From Propionibacteriaceae bacterium (GTDB lineage Bacteria > Actinomycetota > Actinomycetes > Propionibacteriales > Propionibacteriaceae): a DNA stretch of 27,039 bases. The stretch covers positions 1-27,039 of the forward strand of contig WRJP01000005.1 in assembly GCA_009778535.1 (NCBI GenBank). Direction: 5' to 3'. Of this stretch, positions 6,650 through 15,205 are shown one piece after another. The notes below the pieces were generated by a model, which was not told the origin of the DNA, searched no databases, and saw only the letters and a list, made by a program, of their open reading frames with translations. The position numbers and the translations under genes were made by a program. The stretch's first letter is position 1. Each line of letters begins with the position of its first letter.

Positions 6650-9333
6650 TAAGTCTGCAATTCGTCTCGAATCGCTGCAAGCGCTGAATCTGCCCCGGCT
6701 GCGTCCGTGCCGCCGCCTTGAGCTATGTCGTCACGACCTCCGCCTTTGCCGCCCATTTTTGCGGCAGCGATACTCACCAAAGCACCAGCTCTAGCACCCA
6801 ATTGCCGAGCTGCCGACGTTGCAGTGACGATCATTGCAGGTTTAGCGTCGCCCCCGATCAGCGCAACGACACCGGCTCTGCTCCCTAGGGTTTCTCGTAT
6901 TTTTATCGCCAGTTCCCGCAAGTCTTCAGTGCCAACGCCTGGGAGAATCTTGTTGACGAAAACGTAATCGGCAATGTTCGCGGCCTCATTCACCAAGGAA
7001 GGAACCGAGTCAAACAGTTGCTTGGCTTTTAGTAGACCCAGTTCCTTTTGCGTAGACTTCAAATCGGCAACCAATTTCTGCACCCGTGAAGTTAGCTGAT
7101 CTGGTTGAGTTTTCAGCATTTGGGCTAAATTCGTTACTAATGCACGTTCAGCAGCGAGTTGATTGAAGGCATCTTGTGAAACTAGCGCCTCCACCCGCCG
7201 GATGCCTGAACCAATCGAAGATTCACTAACCAATGACAGCAGGCCAATCTCGCTAGTCCGTGAAACGTGGGTGCCGCCGCAAAGTTCCCGCGACCAATCT
7301 GAGCCAAACTCAATTACCCGTACGATGTCGCCATATTTTTCCCCAAACATGGCTTGCGCACCCATCGCCTTTGCTTGAGCCAGTGGCATCTGGGAAGCCG
7401 TCACTTCATAGTTGGCTTGAATGGCCTGATTAGAGAGCCCTTCTAATTCCTGTTGCATTGCCGCCGTCAGGGCTTGCGGGTTGTTGAAGTCAAAACGTAA
7501 ATAGCCCGCACGGTTGTACGAACCCTGTTGATGCGTAGCTGGCCCCAAAATCTGTCGCAGTGCCGCATTCACGATGTGTGTCGCGGTATGAGCCTGGCAG
7601 GCGCCGTGACGGGTGAGAGGATCGACATTAGCTGATACTTCTAAACCGGTTTCCAGTTGGCCGTCGCTCACCTTTACCGTGTGAACGCTTAGTCCGCCCA
7701 CTGGCTGCTGCACGTCAAGCACTTCCAGGGTTAAACCGTTGGCAGTGATAACGCCAGAATCGGCATCTTGCCCGCCAGCTTCGGCATAAAACGGAGTCTG
7801 ATCTAAGACGACTTCAACAGTTTCACCAGCGGCAGCAGAAGTGACCAGCTTTCCGTCAGCAATCACGCCTAGCACTTTGGCTGGTGCGCTCAAGTCGGTA
7901 TATCCCAAGAATTGGGTCTCTCCTTGGTCGCGTAATTCACGATATGCCCCGGTAGCTTGCGTGCCGCCTTTCTTGGCGCGGGCGTCTGCTTTGGCACGAT
8001 CTTTTTGTTCTTGCATCAAACGCTGGAATCCAGCGATGTCAACCTCTAAGCCAGCTTCATTGGCCATCTCCACTGTGATGTCGATGGGGAAACCGTAGGT
8101 ATCGTGCATCTCAAAGGCTCTATCGCCGGGAACGGCTCGACTGACCGCCGCAGCAGTAGCCACTTTATCGGCAACTCGCTGCCGCACATTTCCGACCGCT
8201 AAATCGAAGAGTTTTTTGCCAGCTTCAAGCGTCCTGCGGAAAGCCTCCTCCTCGCCGTAGGCAGTTTGGGAAACCCGTGGCCATTGGTCTTCGATCTCTG
8301 GATAAGACATTTGCATTAACTCTTTGCTGACGGGCAGCAATTCGGGCAGCACTGGGTCTTTCACACCCAGCAGCCACATCGCTAACACACTGCGGCGCAG
8401 CAAACGGCGCAGCACATAGCCGCGCGCCTCGTTTCCCGGGGTAACTCCGTCTGTCATCAACATCAATGCCGAACGCACATGGTCGGCTACTACACGCAAC
8501 CGGACATCTGACGGCGTGTTAGCGTGTCCGTATTTCTTGCCAGTCAGTTCGGCGGCTTTTTCAAGCACGGGGAACACTTCGTCAATCTCATACAGATTGT
8601 CCACGCCTTGCAGCAAATACGCGACGCGTTCCAGCCCCATGCCCGTGTCGATATTTTTGGCTGGGAGCGGACGGGCAATATCAAAGTCATCTTTGGCGCG
8701 TACCGCCGACAGTTCTTCCTGCATGAAGACCAGATTCCAGATTTCCAAGAAACGGTCTTCGTCTACTACCGGCCCACCATCGGGCCCGTATTCGGCGCCG
8801 CGATCAATGTAAATCTCCGAGCAGGGACCTCCGGGCCCAGGCACTCCCATATGCCAGTAGTTATCCTTAATCCCCCGCGCCTGAATTCGTTGCGCAGGCA
8901 GTCCTGCCACGTCACGCCATAGCTGTTTAGCTTCTTCGTCTGAGGGTAGAACCGTGACCCAGATTTTGTCTGGATCAAAACCGAAGCCGCCCCGGTCTTG
9001 CGGCGTTGTGATTAGCTCGAAGGCGTAGCTGATCGCGCCTTCTTTGAAGTAGTCGCCGAAGGAGAAGTTGCCGTTCATTTGGAAGAAGGTGCCGTGTCTG
9101 GTGGTCTTGCCGACTTCTTCGATGTCAAGGGTACGAACACATTTTTGGACGCTGGTGGCTCGCCGATACGGCGCAGTTTCAGTTCCCACGAAGTACGGTT
9201 TGAACTGCACCATTCCGGCATTTACGAAAAGCAGGGTCGGGTCGTTATAAACCAGTGGGGCGCTGGGGACGATTACATGATCTTTCGATGCAAAAAAATC
9301 CAAGAAACGCCGCCTGATTTCGGCAGTCTTCAT
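6649..9333 (-). CDS. alaS: Alanine-tRNA ligase
   Basis: Charges tRNA-Ala in the cytoplasm and edits Ser/Gly mischarged tRNA. At 894 residues it is full length. The catalytic class II core starts at the N-terminus (RRRFLDFFASKDH, VNAGMVQFKPYF, NGNFSFGDYFKEGAI). The editing domain carries AEAGGQDADSGV (518-528), zinc-binding HTATH (582-586) and CGGTH (685-689). The C-terminal DHHA1-like region ends with a glycine-rich KGGGRDDIAQGGG segment. The ATG at 9331-9333 has AAAGGA 6 nt upstream. It is separated from the upstream DUF6167-like gene by 80 bp containing a hairpin but no T-box-like leader. It is followed by ruvX with a 1-nt overlap. Confidence 0.98.
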   Translation of the reverse strand: MKTAEIRRRFLDFFASKDHVIVPSAPLVYNDPTLLFVNAGMVQFKPYFVGTETAPYRRATSVQKCVRTLDIEEVGKTTRHGTFFQMNGNFSFGDYFKEGAISYAFELITTPQDRGGFGFDPDKIWVTVLPSDEEAKQLWRDVAGLPAQRIQARGIKDNYWHMGVPGPGGPCSEIYIDRGAEYGPDGGPVVDEDRFLEIWNLVFMQEELSAVRAKDDFDIARPLPAKNIDTGMGLERVAYLLQGVDNLYEIDEVFPVLEKAAELTGKKYGHANTPSDVRLRVVADHVRSALMLMTDGVTPGNEARGYVLRRLLRRSVLAMWLLGVKDPVLPELLPVSKELMQMSYPEIEDQWPRVSQTAYGEEEAFRRTLEAGKKLFDLAVGNVRQRVADKVATAAAVSRAVPGDRAFEMHDTYGFPIDITVEMANEAGLEVDIAGFQRLMQEQKDRAKADARAKKGGTQATGAYRELRDQGETQFLGYTDLSAPAKVLGVIADGKLVTSAAAGETVEVVLDQTPFYAEAGGQDADSGVITANGLTLEVLDVQQPVGGLSVHTVKVSDGQLETGLEVSANVDPLTRHGACQAHTATHIVNAALRQILGPATHQQGSYNRAGYLRFDFNNPQALTAAMQQELEGLSNQAIQANYEVTASQMPLAQAKAMGAQAMFGEKYGDIVRVIEFGSDWSRELCGGTHVSRTSEIGLLSLVSESSIGSGIRRVEALVSQDAFNQLAAERALVTNLAQMLKTQPDQLTSRVQKLVADLKSTQKELGLLKAKQLFDSVPSLVNEAANIADYVFVNKILPGVGTEDLRELAIKIRETLGSRAGVVALIGGDAKPAMIVTATSAARQLGARAGALVSIAAAKMGGKGGGRDDIAQGGGTDAAGADSALAAIRDELQT

Positions 9334-9391
9334 CGCTCATCCTTTGTGATAGTTGGGAATTCTTGGTCTGGGAAATGAAGTAACGAGGCGT

Positions 9392-9410
9392 CGCCACTTC
9401 GATGGTGGCG
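9392..9410 (-). terminator. Stem-loop upstream of alaS
   Basis: CGCCAC (9392-9397) and GTGGCG (9405-9410) form a perfect 6-bp stem with a 7-nt loop, 3 nt after the stop of the DUF6167-like gene on the minus strand. No U-tract follows, so it may be a partial terminator, a processing site or an attenuating structure before alaS. Confidence 0.4.
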
Positions 9411-9413
9411 GGT

Positions 9414-9641
9414 TCAGTCCTCGATCTCCATTAGTTCACGAAGTTCGGCTTCCCGTTCGTCCATTGCTGACTTCATAGTTGAGATGAAATCTGAAGCCCG
9501 CATTGACAACTCGCGTTGCATGTTTGAAGCTCGATCAGCTATTGCCTTCGGGGTGTATTTCTCGAAGATTTCTTTGCCTTTCAGCACCAGCAATGCAGTG
9601 ACGCCAATGCCAACTCCGAACCAAAACAGTCGCTTGCCCAT
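9414..9641 (-). CDS. Small membrane-anchored protein, DUF6167-like
   Basis: A 75-residue protein with one N-terminal hydrophobic segment (LFWFGVGIGVTALLVLKG) followed by a charged, probably helical tail ending in acidic residues. Size, pattern and position between a DUF948 gene and alaS match the actinobacterial DUF6167 family, whose function is not known. Two starts, GTG at 9644 and ATG at 9641, straddle the upstream DUF948 stop. ATG is preferred because AAGGA lies about 6 nt upstream. The gene is almost certainly co-translated with the DUF948 gene. A shared role of the two proteins at the membrane is inference from operon structure. Confidence 0.8.
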   Translation of the reverse strand: MGKRLFWFGVGIGVTALLVLKGKEIFEKYTPKAIADRASNMQRELSMRASDFISTMKSAMDEREAELRELMEIED

Positions 9642-10039
9642 CACTTTTCCTTCTTCGAGCTCTTCTTGGATGCTGGTTTATCTGATACGGCTTTCCGTAC
9701 CCCGTATGACAGTGCTGCTGCTTTCACCATTGGCCCGCCCAGCGTGCTGCGGAACGCGGTGGTGAGTTTTGCTGCGTTGTCGGTCACTTTGACGGCATTC
9801 CCACTGATCTTTGATACGTCTTTAGTGACTACGGCGAGATTAGTTATTTCTTCGTTGATCGCCTGCACGGTTCCGCGGGCTTCTTGCAGGATCGGTACCG
9901 AATTGTGACCCATGTCGCGGATAGCTAAGCGCAGTTCTTCCAAAACTCTGCCTAATTTCAACAGCGGGACGGCACTCAACGCCACCAGCACCACAAATGC
10001 AATGGCAGCAATCAGACCAGCGATTTCACCAGGCCCCAT
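9641..10039 (-). CDS. DUF948 domain membrane protein
   Basis: A 132-residue protein with a single N-terminal membrane helix (about residues 5-27), then a long alpha-helical region rich in Val/Ile/Asn/Thr heptads (residues about 30-105) and a very basic Lys/Ser tail (KPASKKSSKKEK). This is the DUF948 pattern, resembling the methyl-accepting-like coiled coil of general stress membrane proteins. Its exact function is unknown. The ATG at 10037-10039 has a strong GGGGG ribosome site 6-10 nt upstream. It starts the DUF948-DUF6167-alaS chain and overlaps the next gene by 1 nt. The basic tail may contact membrane phospholipid or nucleic acid, which is inference. Confidence 0.85.
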   Translation of the reverse strand: MGPGEIAGLIAAIAFVVLVALSAVPLLKLGRVLEELRLAIRDMGHNSVPILQEARGTVQAINEEITNLAVVTKDVSKISGNAVKVTDNAAKLTTAFRSTLGGPMVKAAALSYGVRKAVSDKPASKKSSKKEK

Positions 10040-10265
10040 ATCTACATCCCCCTTTTCTGCGGCTTACAGTCCTTTGAACAAACGCAGGCAGTTATACCGG
10101 CACCATCTTACCTGGTTGGGCGCAACCTGGGCACCGCCCTACTCCCGCTGATTACCGCCGTCCCGGTGGCCCGGTGCAAACCATAGGTTTGTGTATCGAA
10201 ACCAAGGACGGTGTATCGATCCTGCGACTGAAGCGAAGGATGACGCAGGGCTATGACACCTGCCG
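10040..10265. other. 226-bp intergenic region, rarA 3' end to DUF948 gene
   Basis: No open reading frame with coding character and no tRNA-like fold is visible. It holds a 6-bp hairpin CAAACC/GGTTTG with a 3-nt loop (10177-10191), a longer-loop stem CCTGCG/CGCAGG (10221-10249) and two copies of GTGTATCGA. Near the DUF948 start it should contain the promoter for the alaS operon. Minus-strand TATAAC (10092-10097) is a possible -10, but no convincing -35 is seen. Confidence 0.5.
10191..10219. repeat. Two direct copies of GTGTATCGA, 20 bp apart
   Basis: GTGTATCGA occurs at 10191-10199 and 10211-10219, a start-to-start spacing of 20 bp (about two helical turns). The pair lies about 150 bp upstream of the DUF948 gene. 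It could be a tandem regulator site or chance. Confidence 0.4.
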
Positions 10266-11669
10266 TTACCCGGTGGAACCTGGTGGTAGATCAGCGTTCG
10301 GGGTACGACCTAAGAGTTGTTCGAGCAAGTTGAGGCGTTCGGCGAGCATAGCCTCGTTTCCGTGTTCAGTTGGGGAATAGTAGCGGGCTTGCTCCAACAC
10401 ATCGGGTAGATAGCGTTGCTGCGCGACCCCGTGTTCATAGTCATGGGCGTATCGGTAGTCGACGCCATGTCCGTACGCTGTCGCCGCAGCGTAATGCGCA
10501 TCGCGTAAATGTGGTGGAACCAGGCCGATCTTTCCGGCTCTGACATCCGCTAACGCATTATCGATGGCAATAATGACGGCATTAGATTTTGGAGCCAGGG
10601 CAGCGGCGATTGTGGCATGTGCCAAGTTGATTCTGGCTTCTGGCATCCCGATCAGTTGGGCCGCTTGAGCAGCAGCCACACAGGTCTGCAAAACCGTAGG
10701 CGCAGCCATGCCGATATCTTCACTGGCCAAGACAATTAATCTGCGTGCGATGAAACGCGGGTCTTCCCCTGCTTCGATCATTCGCGCCAGGTAGTGCAAT
10801 GCTGCTTGTACGTCTGAACCCCGCACGCTCTTTATGAAGGCGCTGATCACGTCATAGTGCTGATCGCCATCACGGTCATATCGCACCGCTGCTTTGTCGA
10901 CCGCCTGTTGCAACGCTAAAGCCGTGATCACCGTGGGAGAATCAGCGCCGGGTTCGGACAGAGCGGTTGCACTTGCAGCTGCTTCCTCAAGGTAAGTCAA
11001 GGCGCGGCGGGCATCTCCACCCGCTAATCGAACTAACGTGTCGAGCACCTCAGATTCCAGCTGATATTTTCCATCCAATCCGCGTTCAGATGCCAGCGCC
11101 CGTTCCAACAATTCAGCAATGTCGGAATCGGCAAGTGGTTGCAATGTCAAAAGCAGAGAGCGGGAAAGTAGCGGAGAAATCACCGAAAATGCCGGGTTTT
11201 CGGTAGTGGCGGCAATAAGGGTTACTACCCTATTTTCAACCGCAGGCAGTAACACATCTTGTTGCGTTTTCGAAAAACGGTGAACTTCGTCGATGAATAA
11301 AACCGTGCTGCGGCCACGAGCAAGCTCTTTGCGTGCTATGTCAATTTCTCTGCGTACATCTTTCACGCCGGCGGTAACTGCGGACAGTTCCACAAAATGT
11401 CGGTTGCCAGCTTGGGAAACTATTGCGGCGACAGTGGTCTTCCCGACCCCAGGAGGCCCCCACAAAAACACCGACATCGGTTGGTCAGTGGCGGCTAAAC
11501 GCCTCAGTGGTGAACCTGCCCCCAGCAGGTGCTGCTGCCCCACCAACTCGTCGATGGTGCGTGGCCGCATCCGAACTGCCAGCGGAGCGTTTGTCGCACT
11601 TGAAGCACCTAGTGACCCAGGTGCCAGCGGTATTGAACCGGTCAAGTTACCAAACAGATCTTCTTCCAC
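10266..11669 (-). CDS. rarA: Replication-associated recombination protein A (RarA/MgsA AAA+ ATPase)
   Basis: AAA+ ATPase of the RarA/MgsA/WRNIP1 family, which acts at stalled replication forks and single-strand gaps. The 467-residue protein shows RPRTIDELVGQQHLLG (36-50), Walker A GPPGVGKTT (71-79), Walker B VLFIDEVHRF (123-132), sensor-1 ATTENP (154-159) and the C-terminal tetramerisation and MgsA domains (SGADSPTVIT onward, then DPRFIARRLIVLASEDIG). A short N-terminal tail of about 30 residues starts with EEDLFGNL, resembling the clamp-binding style peptide of this family. The GTG start at 11667-11669 has AGGG about 7 nt upstream. It follows the RHH gene by 82 bp and lies between aspS and alaS as in mycobacteria. 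Confidence 0.95.
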   Translation of the reverse strand: MEEDLFGNLTGSIPLAPGSLGASSATNAPLAVRMRPRTIDELVGQQHLLGAGSPLRRLAATDQPMSVFLWGPPGVGKTTVAAIVSQAGNRHFVELSAVTAGVKDVRREIDIARKELARGRSTVLFIDEVHRFSKTQQDVLLPAVENRVVTLIAATTENPAFSVISPLLSRSLLLTLQPLADSDIAELLERALASERGLDGKYQLESEVLDTLVRLAGGDARRALTYLEEAAASATALSEPGADSPTVITALALQQAVDKAAVRYDRDGDQHYDVISAFIKSVRGSDVQAALHYLARMIEAGEDPRFIARRLIVLASEDIGMAAPTVLQTCVAAAQAAQLIGMPEARINLAHATIAAALAPKSNAVIIAIDNALADVRAGKIGLVPPHLRDAHYAAATAYGHGVDYRYAHDYEHGVAQQRYLPDVLEQARYYSPTEHGNEAMLAERLNLLEQLLGRTPNADLPPGSTG

Positions 11670-11751
11670 CCCAACACCCTAGCTCTTTAATTCTCCGGCT
11701 GGATGTACTTTTGGGTTGAAATGAAGGGCGCAACAGAAGTGGCTATGTTTA

Positions 11752-12003
11752 TCAGCTCACCTCATCCAAAGAAAAACCTAGTCTTTGCCTAACTTCATCA
11801 AGAGATGACAGCACCGCTTGGCCATTTTGAATGCTTTCAACCTGTTCCAAGATGCCCTGCTCCCACTCGATACGATCTAGTTGAGCTTCAATGGCTTCAC
11901 GTATGTACACGCTCTTGGAACGCCGCGTGCGCTTGGCTAGCACATCCAAGCGCTCAGCCAATCCAATCGGAACCCTAACAGTTAGCGGATATGTGGATAC
12001 CAT
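11752..12003 (-). CDS. Orphan ribbon-helix-helix (CopG/RelB-like) regulator
   Basis: A small DNA-binding protein (83 residues from the ATG at 12001-12003). The N-terminal YPLTVRVP forms the expected beta-strand, followed by two helices (GLAERLDVLAKRT, SKSVYIREAIEAQLDRIE) of the ribbon-helix-helix fold. The C-terminal part (EQVESIQNGQAV, SLDEVRQRLGF) looks like an antitoxin toxin-binding tail. A longer reading from ATG at 12027 lacks a ribosome site and would run through the operator, so the internal ATG is preferred; it fits a leaderless transcript. No toxin gene follows: only 82 bp separate it from rarA. It may be a solitary autoregulated antitoxin remnant or a regulator with distant targets. 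The surrounding genes are all housekeeping, which suggests insertion of this gene. Confidence 0.8.
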   Translation of the reverse strand: MVSTYPLTVRVPIGLAERLDVLAKRTRRSKSVYIREAIEAQLDRIEWEQGILEQVESIQNGQAVLSSLDEVRQRLGFSLDEVS

Positions 12004-12019
12004 GTATACAAGTATACAT
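12002..12019. promoter_or_regulatory. Perfect palindromic operator/-10 at the RHH gene start
   Basis: ATGTATAC (12002-12009) and GTATACAT (12012-12019) are perfect 8-bp inverted arms around a 2-bp centre. On the minus strand it contains TATACT (12011-12016), a good -10 element ending 7 nt before the ATG, as in leaderless actinobacterial promoters. A site with these properties would let the encoded RHH dimer block its own promoter. No -35 match is clear. Confidence 0.65.
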
Positions 12020-12026
12020 CTCCTCA

Positions 12027-12040
12027 TTAGCGGGAGCTAA
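12027..12040. repeat. TTAGC/GCTAA inverted repeat upstream of RHH gene
   Basis: TTAGC (12027-12031) and GCTAA (12036-12040) are separated by 4 bp. It lies just upstream of the palindromic site and downstream of aspS. It could be a second operator or part of the aspS 3' end. Confidence 0.3.
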
Positions 12041-12082
12041 CGTCTTCTAAATGGAAGTACTGTGGTAATCAGCGGGAAAAAC

Positions 12083-13858
12083 TCACGCTTGGGCTGGTGG
12101 CGTATCAACCCCGGCTTCGAGGCGTTGCTTGGCGCTGATCGGAGCTGGAGCCGCAGTGAGCGGGTCATAGCCGCCACCAGTCTTGGGGAAGGCGATGACA
12201 TCGCGTATCGAGTCCGTCTTGGAAAGCAGTGCACAGATACGATCCCAACCGAACGCGATGCCGCCATGCGGCGGTGCCCCGAAAGCAAAGGCATCCAGCA
12301 AAAACCCAAACTTTTCCTGAGCTTGCTCGGTGGTGATCCCCATCACCTTGAAGACTCGCTCTTGAACTTCACGGCTGTGGATACGGATAGAGCCGCCACC
12401 GATCTCATTGCCATTACAAACCATGTCATACGCGTATGCCAAGGCGGAGCCGGGATCAGCGTCAAAGGTATCGATGAACTCTGGCTTGGGTGAAGTAAAG
12501 GCGTGATGAACTGCCGTCCAAGAGCCCTCACCTACCGCGACATCTCCCGCAGCGGTAGCATCAGCTGTTGGTTCAAACAGCGGCGCATCAACGACCCACA
12601 AGAAACTCCACGCATCTTCATCAATCAGATTTAACCGTGATGCTATTTCGACCCGAGCAGCCCCCAGTAACTCCTGCGACTTCTTCTTCGCTCCGGCAGC
12701 AAAGAAAATACAATCGCCAGGTTTTGCTCCGGCTGCTTGCGCTAGCCCTGCACGTTCGGCATCGGAAAGGTTCTTGGCTACCGGCCCACCAAGCTCACCA
12801 TCTTCAGCAATCGTGACATAGGCAAGTCCGCGCGCCCCGCGCTGTTTTGCCCACTCTTGCCAAGCATCGAAGGTGCGTCTGGGTTGCGCTGCCCCACCAG
12901 GCATTACCACCGAGCCGACATAGGGGGCTTGAAATACTCTAAATTCCGTACTGGCGAAAAGCGGCGTCAACTCTGAAATCGGAAGCTCGAACCGTAAATC
13001 TGGCTTGTCAGAGCCGTAACGATCCATTGCTTGCGAATATGACATCCGCGGCAGCGGAGTTGGAATGTCGTATCCAGCCAAAGCCCAAACTGCCTTAATC
13101 ACCGCCTCGCCAACCTCAATAACGTCTTCTTGATCAACGAAGCTCATCTCAATATCGAGCTGGGTGAACTCTGGCTGCCGATCAGCCCGAAAATCCTCGT
13201 CACGGTAGCAGCGCGCAATCTGGTAGTAGCGTTCCATGCCAGCAACCATCAGTAACTGCTTAAAGAGTTGCGGACTCTGCGGCAGTGCATACCAGCAACC
13301 AGGAGCCAACCGAGCCGGTACTACAAAATCCCGAGCGCCTTCCGGGGTGGAACGAGTGAGCGTTGGAGTCTCAATCTCCACAAAATCTCTAGAATTCAGG
13401 ACTTCACGAGCGGCACGATTGACCTGTGACCGCAGCCGGATAGCTGCCGCGGGAGCCGGTCGGCGTAAATCAAGATAGCGGTACTTCAACCTGGCTTCTT
13501 CACCAACGTTAACCCGTTCATCAATTTGGAACGGCAAGGGCGCAGCAGGATTCAACACCGTCAACTCCTGGCAGGCTACCTCAATCTCGCCGGTGGGAAT
13601 GGTCGGATTGACCGTGTCTGCCGAACGCTTTTCGACGACACCGCGCACCTGGATGCAGTACTCATTGCGCAACGAATGGGCACCTGACGCTTCCAGCATG
13701 TCGTCACGGATAACGACTTGAGAAATTCCAGACGAGTCCCGCAGATCGATGAAAGCCACCCCGCCCAAGTCACGGCGCTTGTCTACCCAGCCCGCGAGCG
13801 TCACTTCCGTGGCTGTATCTGCGGCAGTTAGTTCTCCGGCAAAGTGTGTTCTCAGCAT
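12083..13858 (-). CDS. aspS: Aspartate-tRNA ligase (bacterial type)
   Basis: Charges tRNA-Asp; in organisms lacking AsnRS it may also charge tRNA-Asn, which cannot be decided here. The 591 residues match the bacterial form with its GAD insertion domain. The N-terminal OB-fold anticodon domain has LAGWVDKRRDLGG (21-33). Class II motif 2 is seen in YYQIARCYRDEDFRADRQPEF (about 211-231), and motif 3 in GGIAFGWDRI near residue 532. The ATG at 13856-13858 has GGAG 5 nt upstream and lies 27 bp after the hisS stop, an operon order shared with mycobacteria. The next gene, the RHH regulator, is probably separately transcribed. Confidence 0.97.
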   Translation of the reverse strand: MLRTHFAGELTAADTATEVTLAGWVDKRRDLGGVAFIDLRDSSGISQVVIRDDMLEASGAHSLRNEYCIQVRGVVEKRSADTVNPTIPTGEIEVACQELTVLNPAAPLPFQIDERVNVGEEARLKYRYLDLRRPAPAAAIRLRSQVNRAAREVLNSRDFVEIETPTLTRSTPEGARDFVVPARLAPGCWYALPQSPQLFKQLLMVAGMERYYQIARCYRDEDFRADRQPEFTQLDIEMSFVDQEDVIEVGEAVIKAVWALAGYDIPTPLPRMSYSQAMDRYGSDKPDLRFELPISELTPLFASTEFRVFQAPYVGSVVMPGGAAQPRRTFDAWQEWAKQRGARGLAYVTIAEDGELGGPVAKNLSDAERAGLAQAAGAKPGDCIFFAAGAKKKSQELLGAARVEIASRLNLIDEDAWSFLWVVDAPLFEPTADATAAGDVAVGEGSWTAVHHAFTSPKPEFIDTFDADPGSALAYAYDMVCNGNEIGGGSIRIHSREVQERVFKVMGITTEQAQEKFGFLLDAFAFGAPPHGGIAFGWDRICALLSKTDSIRDVIAFPKTGGGYDPLTAAPAPISAKQRLEAGVDTPPAQA

Positions 13859-13885
13859 TATTTCTCCAAATGTTCCGCTGTTAGC

Positions 13886-15205
13886 TTAAGAATGAATGAT
13901 CTGTGGGTGTAAGTCGGCAGGCGGCGGGCACCAGCTATCAAGATCAATTTTGAACTGTTCCCCGCTGCGTATGTCCTTGATTTCCCCGCCGGAAAACAAG
14001 ACGTAAGGGATGCCGCGCCGATCAGCATGACGAATCTGTTTGCCAAATTTGTCAGCCGTTGGGGATACCTCGGTTGGAATGCCGCGCGACCGAAGTTTTG
14101 CGGCAAGAGTGATCGCGCCTGCTCTTTCTGCTTCGCTGTCGACAGCCACCAGCACAGCGGTAGGAACCGAACGCGAAGCGCGCAACACCCCAGCGCCGAG
14201 TAAAGGCACCAGAATCCGACTCACCCCGATTGATATGCCCACGCCTGGATAAGTGTTTTTGCCATCACTTGCCAGTGAATCGTAACGACCGCCCGAGGCG
14301 ATAGAACCTAGGCTTTCAAAGCCCTGCATTGAGGTTTCATAAACGCTTCCGGTGTAGTAATCCAGCCCACGGGCGATAGCCAGGTCAACTACTAAGGAGC
14401 CCGGACGCAGCCCGGACGCTGTTTGCACGACCGCCGCTAATTCGTCCAATCCTTCCTCCAAGAGCGGATGAGACACGCCGAGCTTGTGTACCTCGTCAAC
14501 AAACGACGCGTCAGAGCCAGTGATGGAAGCCAATTGCAGGCAAGCGTGGGCTGCCGCCTGGGACATTCCCACTTCAGCGATTAGCAACTCCACAACTGCG
14601 TCTGCGCCGATCTTGTCGAGCTTATCGACGCGCTGCAGAACCGCCATCGGCTCGTCTACTTCCAAACCCCGGTAGAAACCTTCCGATAGTTTCCGGTTGT
14701 TAACTCGCATCGTCGCCTTCGGCACTTTGAAATCTTGATGCAACTTTTCCAAGACCTCGCCCATCACCAATGGAAGCTCGACGTCGTGGTGCGGCGCAAG
14801 CACCCCTTGTCCGACAACATCTATGTCAGCTTGCAGAAATTCCCGAAAACGGCCGGTTTGGGGACGTTCACCGCGCCAAGCCTTTTGGATTTGGTAACGT
14901 CGAAATGGAAAATCCAACTTTCCAGCGTTCTCAATGACATAACGGGCGAAAGGTACAGTCAAGTCGAAGTGCAGCCCAAACTCTGCTGGAGCGTCAGCGG
15001 CAGCATGGATGCGCTTTACCGCGTACACCTCTTTGTCGATTTCGCCCTTGCGTGTCAGGTCGGCGATGGTTTCAAAAGCTCTGGTTTCAATAGAAGCGAA
15101 ACCGTGCAACTCGAATGTGTCCTGAAGTGCAGCTAACACCTGCTGCTCAACGATGCGCTCTGCGGGCAGAAACTCTGGAAATCCTGATAGTTTTGCGCGT
15201 GCCAT
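13886..15205 (-). CDS. hisS: Histidine-tRNA ligase
   Basis: Class II synthetase that charges tRNA-His in the cytoplasm. The 439 residues include FDLTVPFARY (80-89), the motif 2 region YQIQKAWRGERPQTGRFREF (104-123), ARGLDYYTGSVYE (278-290) and a C-terminal anticodon-binding domain (TAVLVAVDSEAERAGAI onward). The class of sequence with a slightly extended N-terminus (FPEFLPAERI) is usual in actinobacteria. The ATG at 15203-15205 overlaps the metallo-beta-lactamase stop by 1 nt (TGATG), indicating coupled translation. aspS follows after 27 bp. Confidence 0.97.
   Translation of the reverse strand: MARAKLSGFPEFLPAERIVEQQVLAALQDTFELHGFASIETRAFETIADLTRKGEIDKEVYAVKRIHAAADAPAEFGLHFDLTVPFARYVIENAGKLDFPFRRYQIQKAWRGERPQTGRFREFLQADIDVVGQGVLAPHHDVELPLVMGEVLEKLHQDFKVPKATMRVNNRKLSEGFYRGLEVDEPMAVLQRVDKLDKIGADAVVELLIAEVGMSQAAAHACLQLASITGSDASFVDEVHKLGVSHPLLEEGLDELAAVVQTASGLRPGSLVVDLAIARGLDYYTGSVYETSMQGFESLGSIASGGRYDSLASDGKNTYPGVGISIGVSRILVPLLGAGVLRASRSVPTAVLVAVDSEAERAGAITLAAKLRSRGIPTEVSPTADKFGKQIRHADRRGIPYVLFSGGEIKDIRSGEQFKIDLDSWCPPPADLHPQIIHS

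Noticed and set aside
9334..9413. T-box or other amino-acid riboswitch ahead of alaS
   Set aside because: The leader is about 80 nt with a single short stem and no T-box sequence or antiterminator.
10040..10265. tRNA or small RNA gene in the intergenic gap
   Set aside because: No cloverleaf or GTTCGA-type T-loop in the right position; only short unrelated hairpins.
11670..11751. Possible toxin gene partner of the RHH protein
   Set aside because: Only 82 bp remain before rarA and no frame of useful length is present, so no toxin is annotated.
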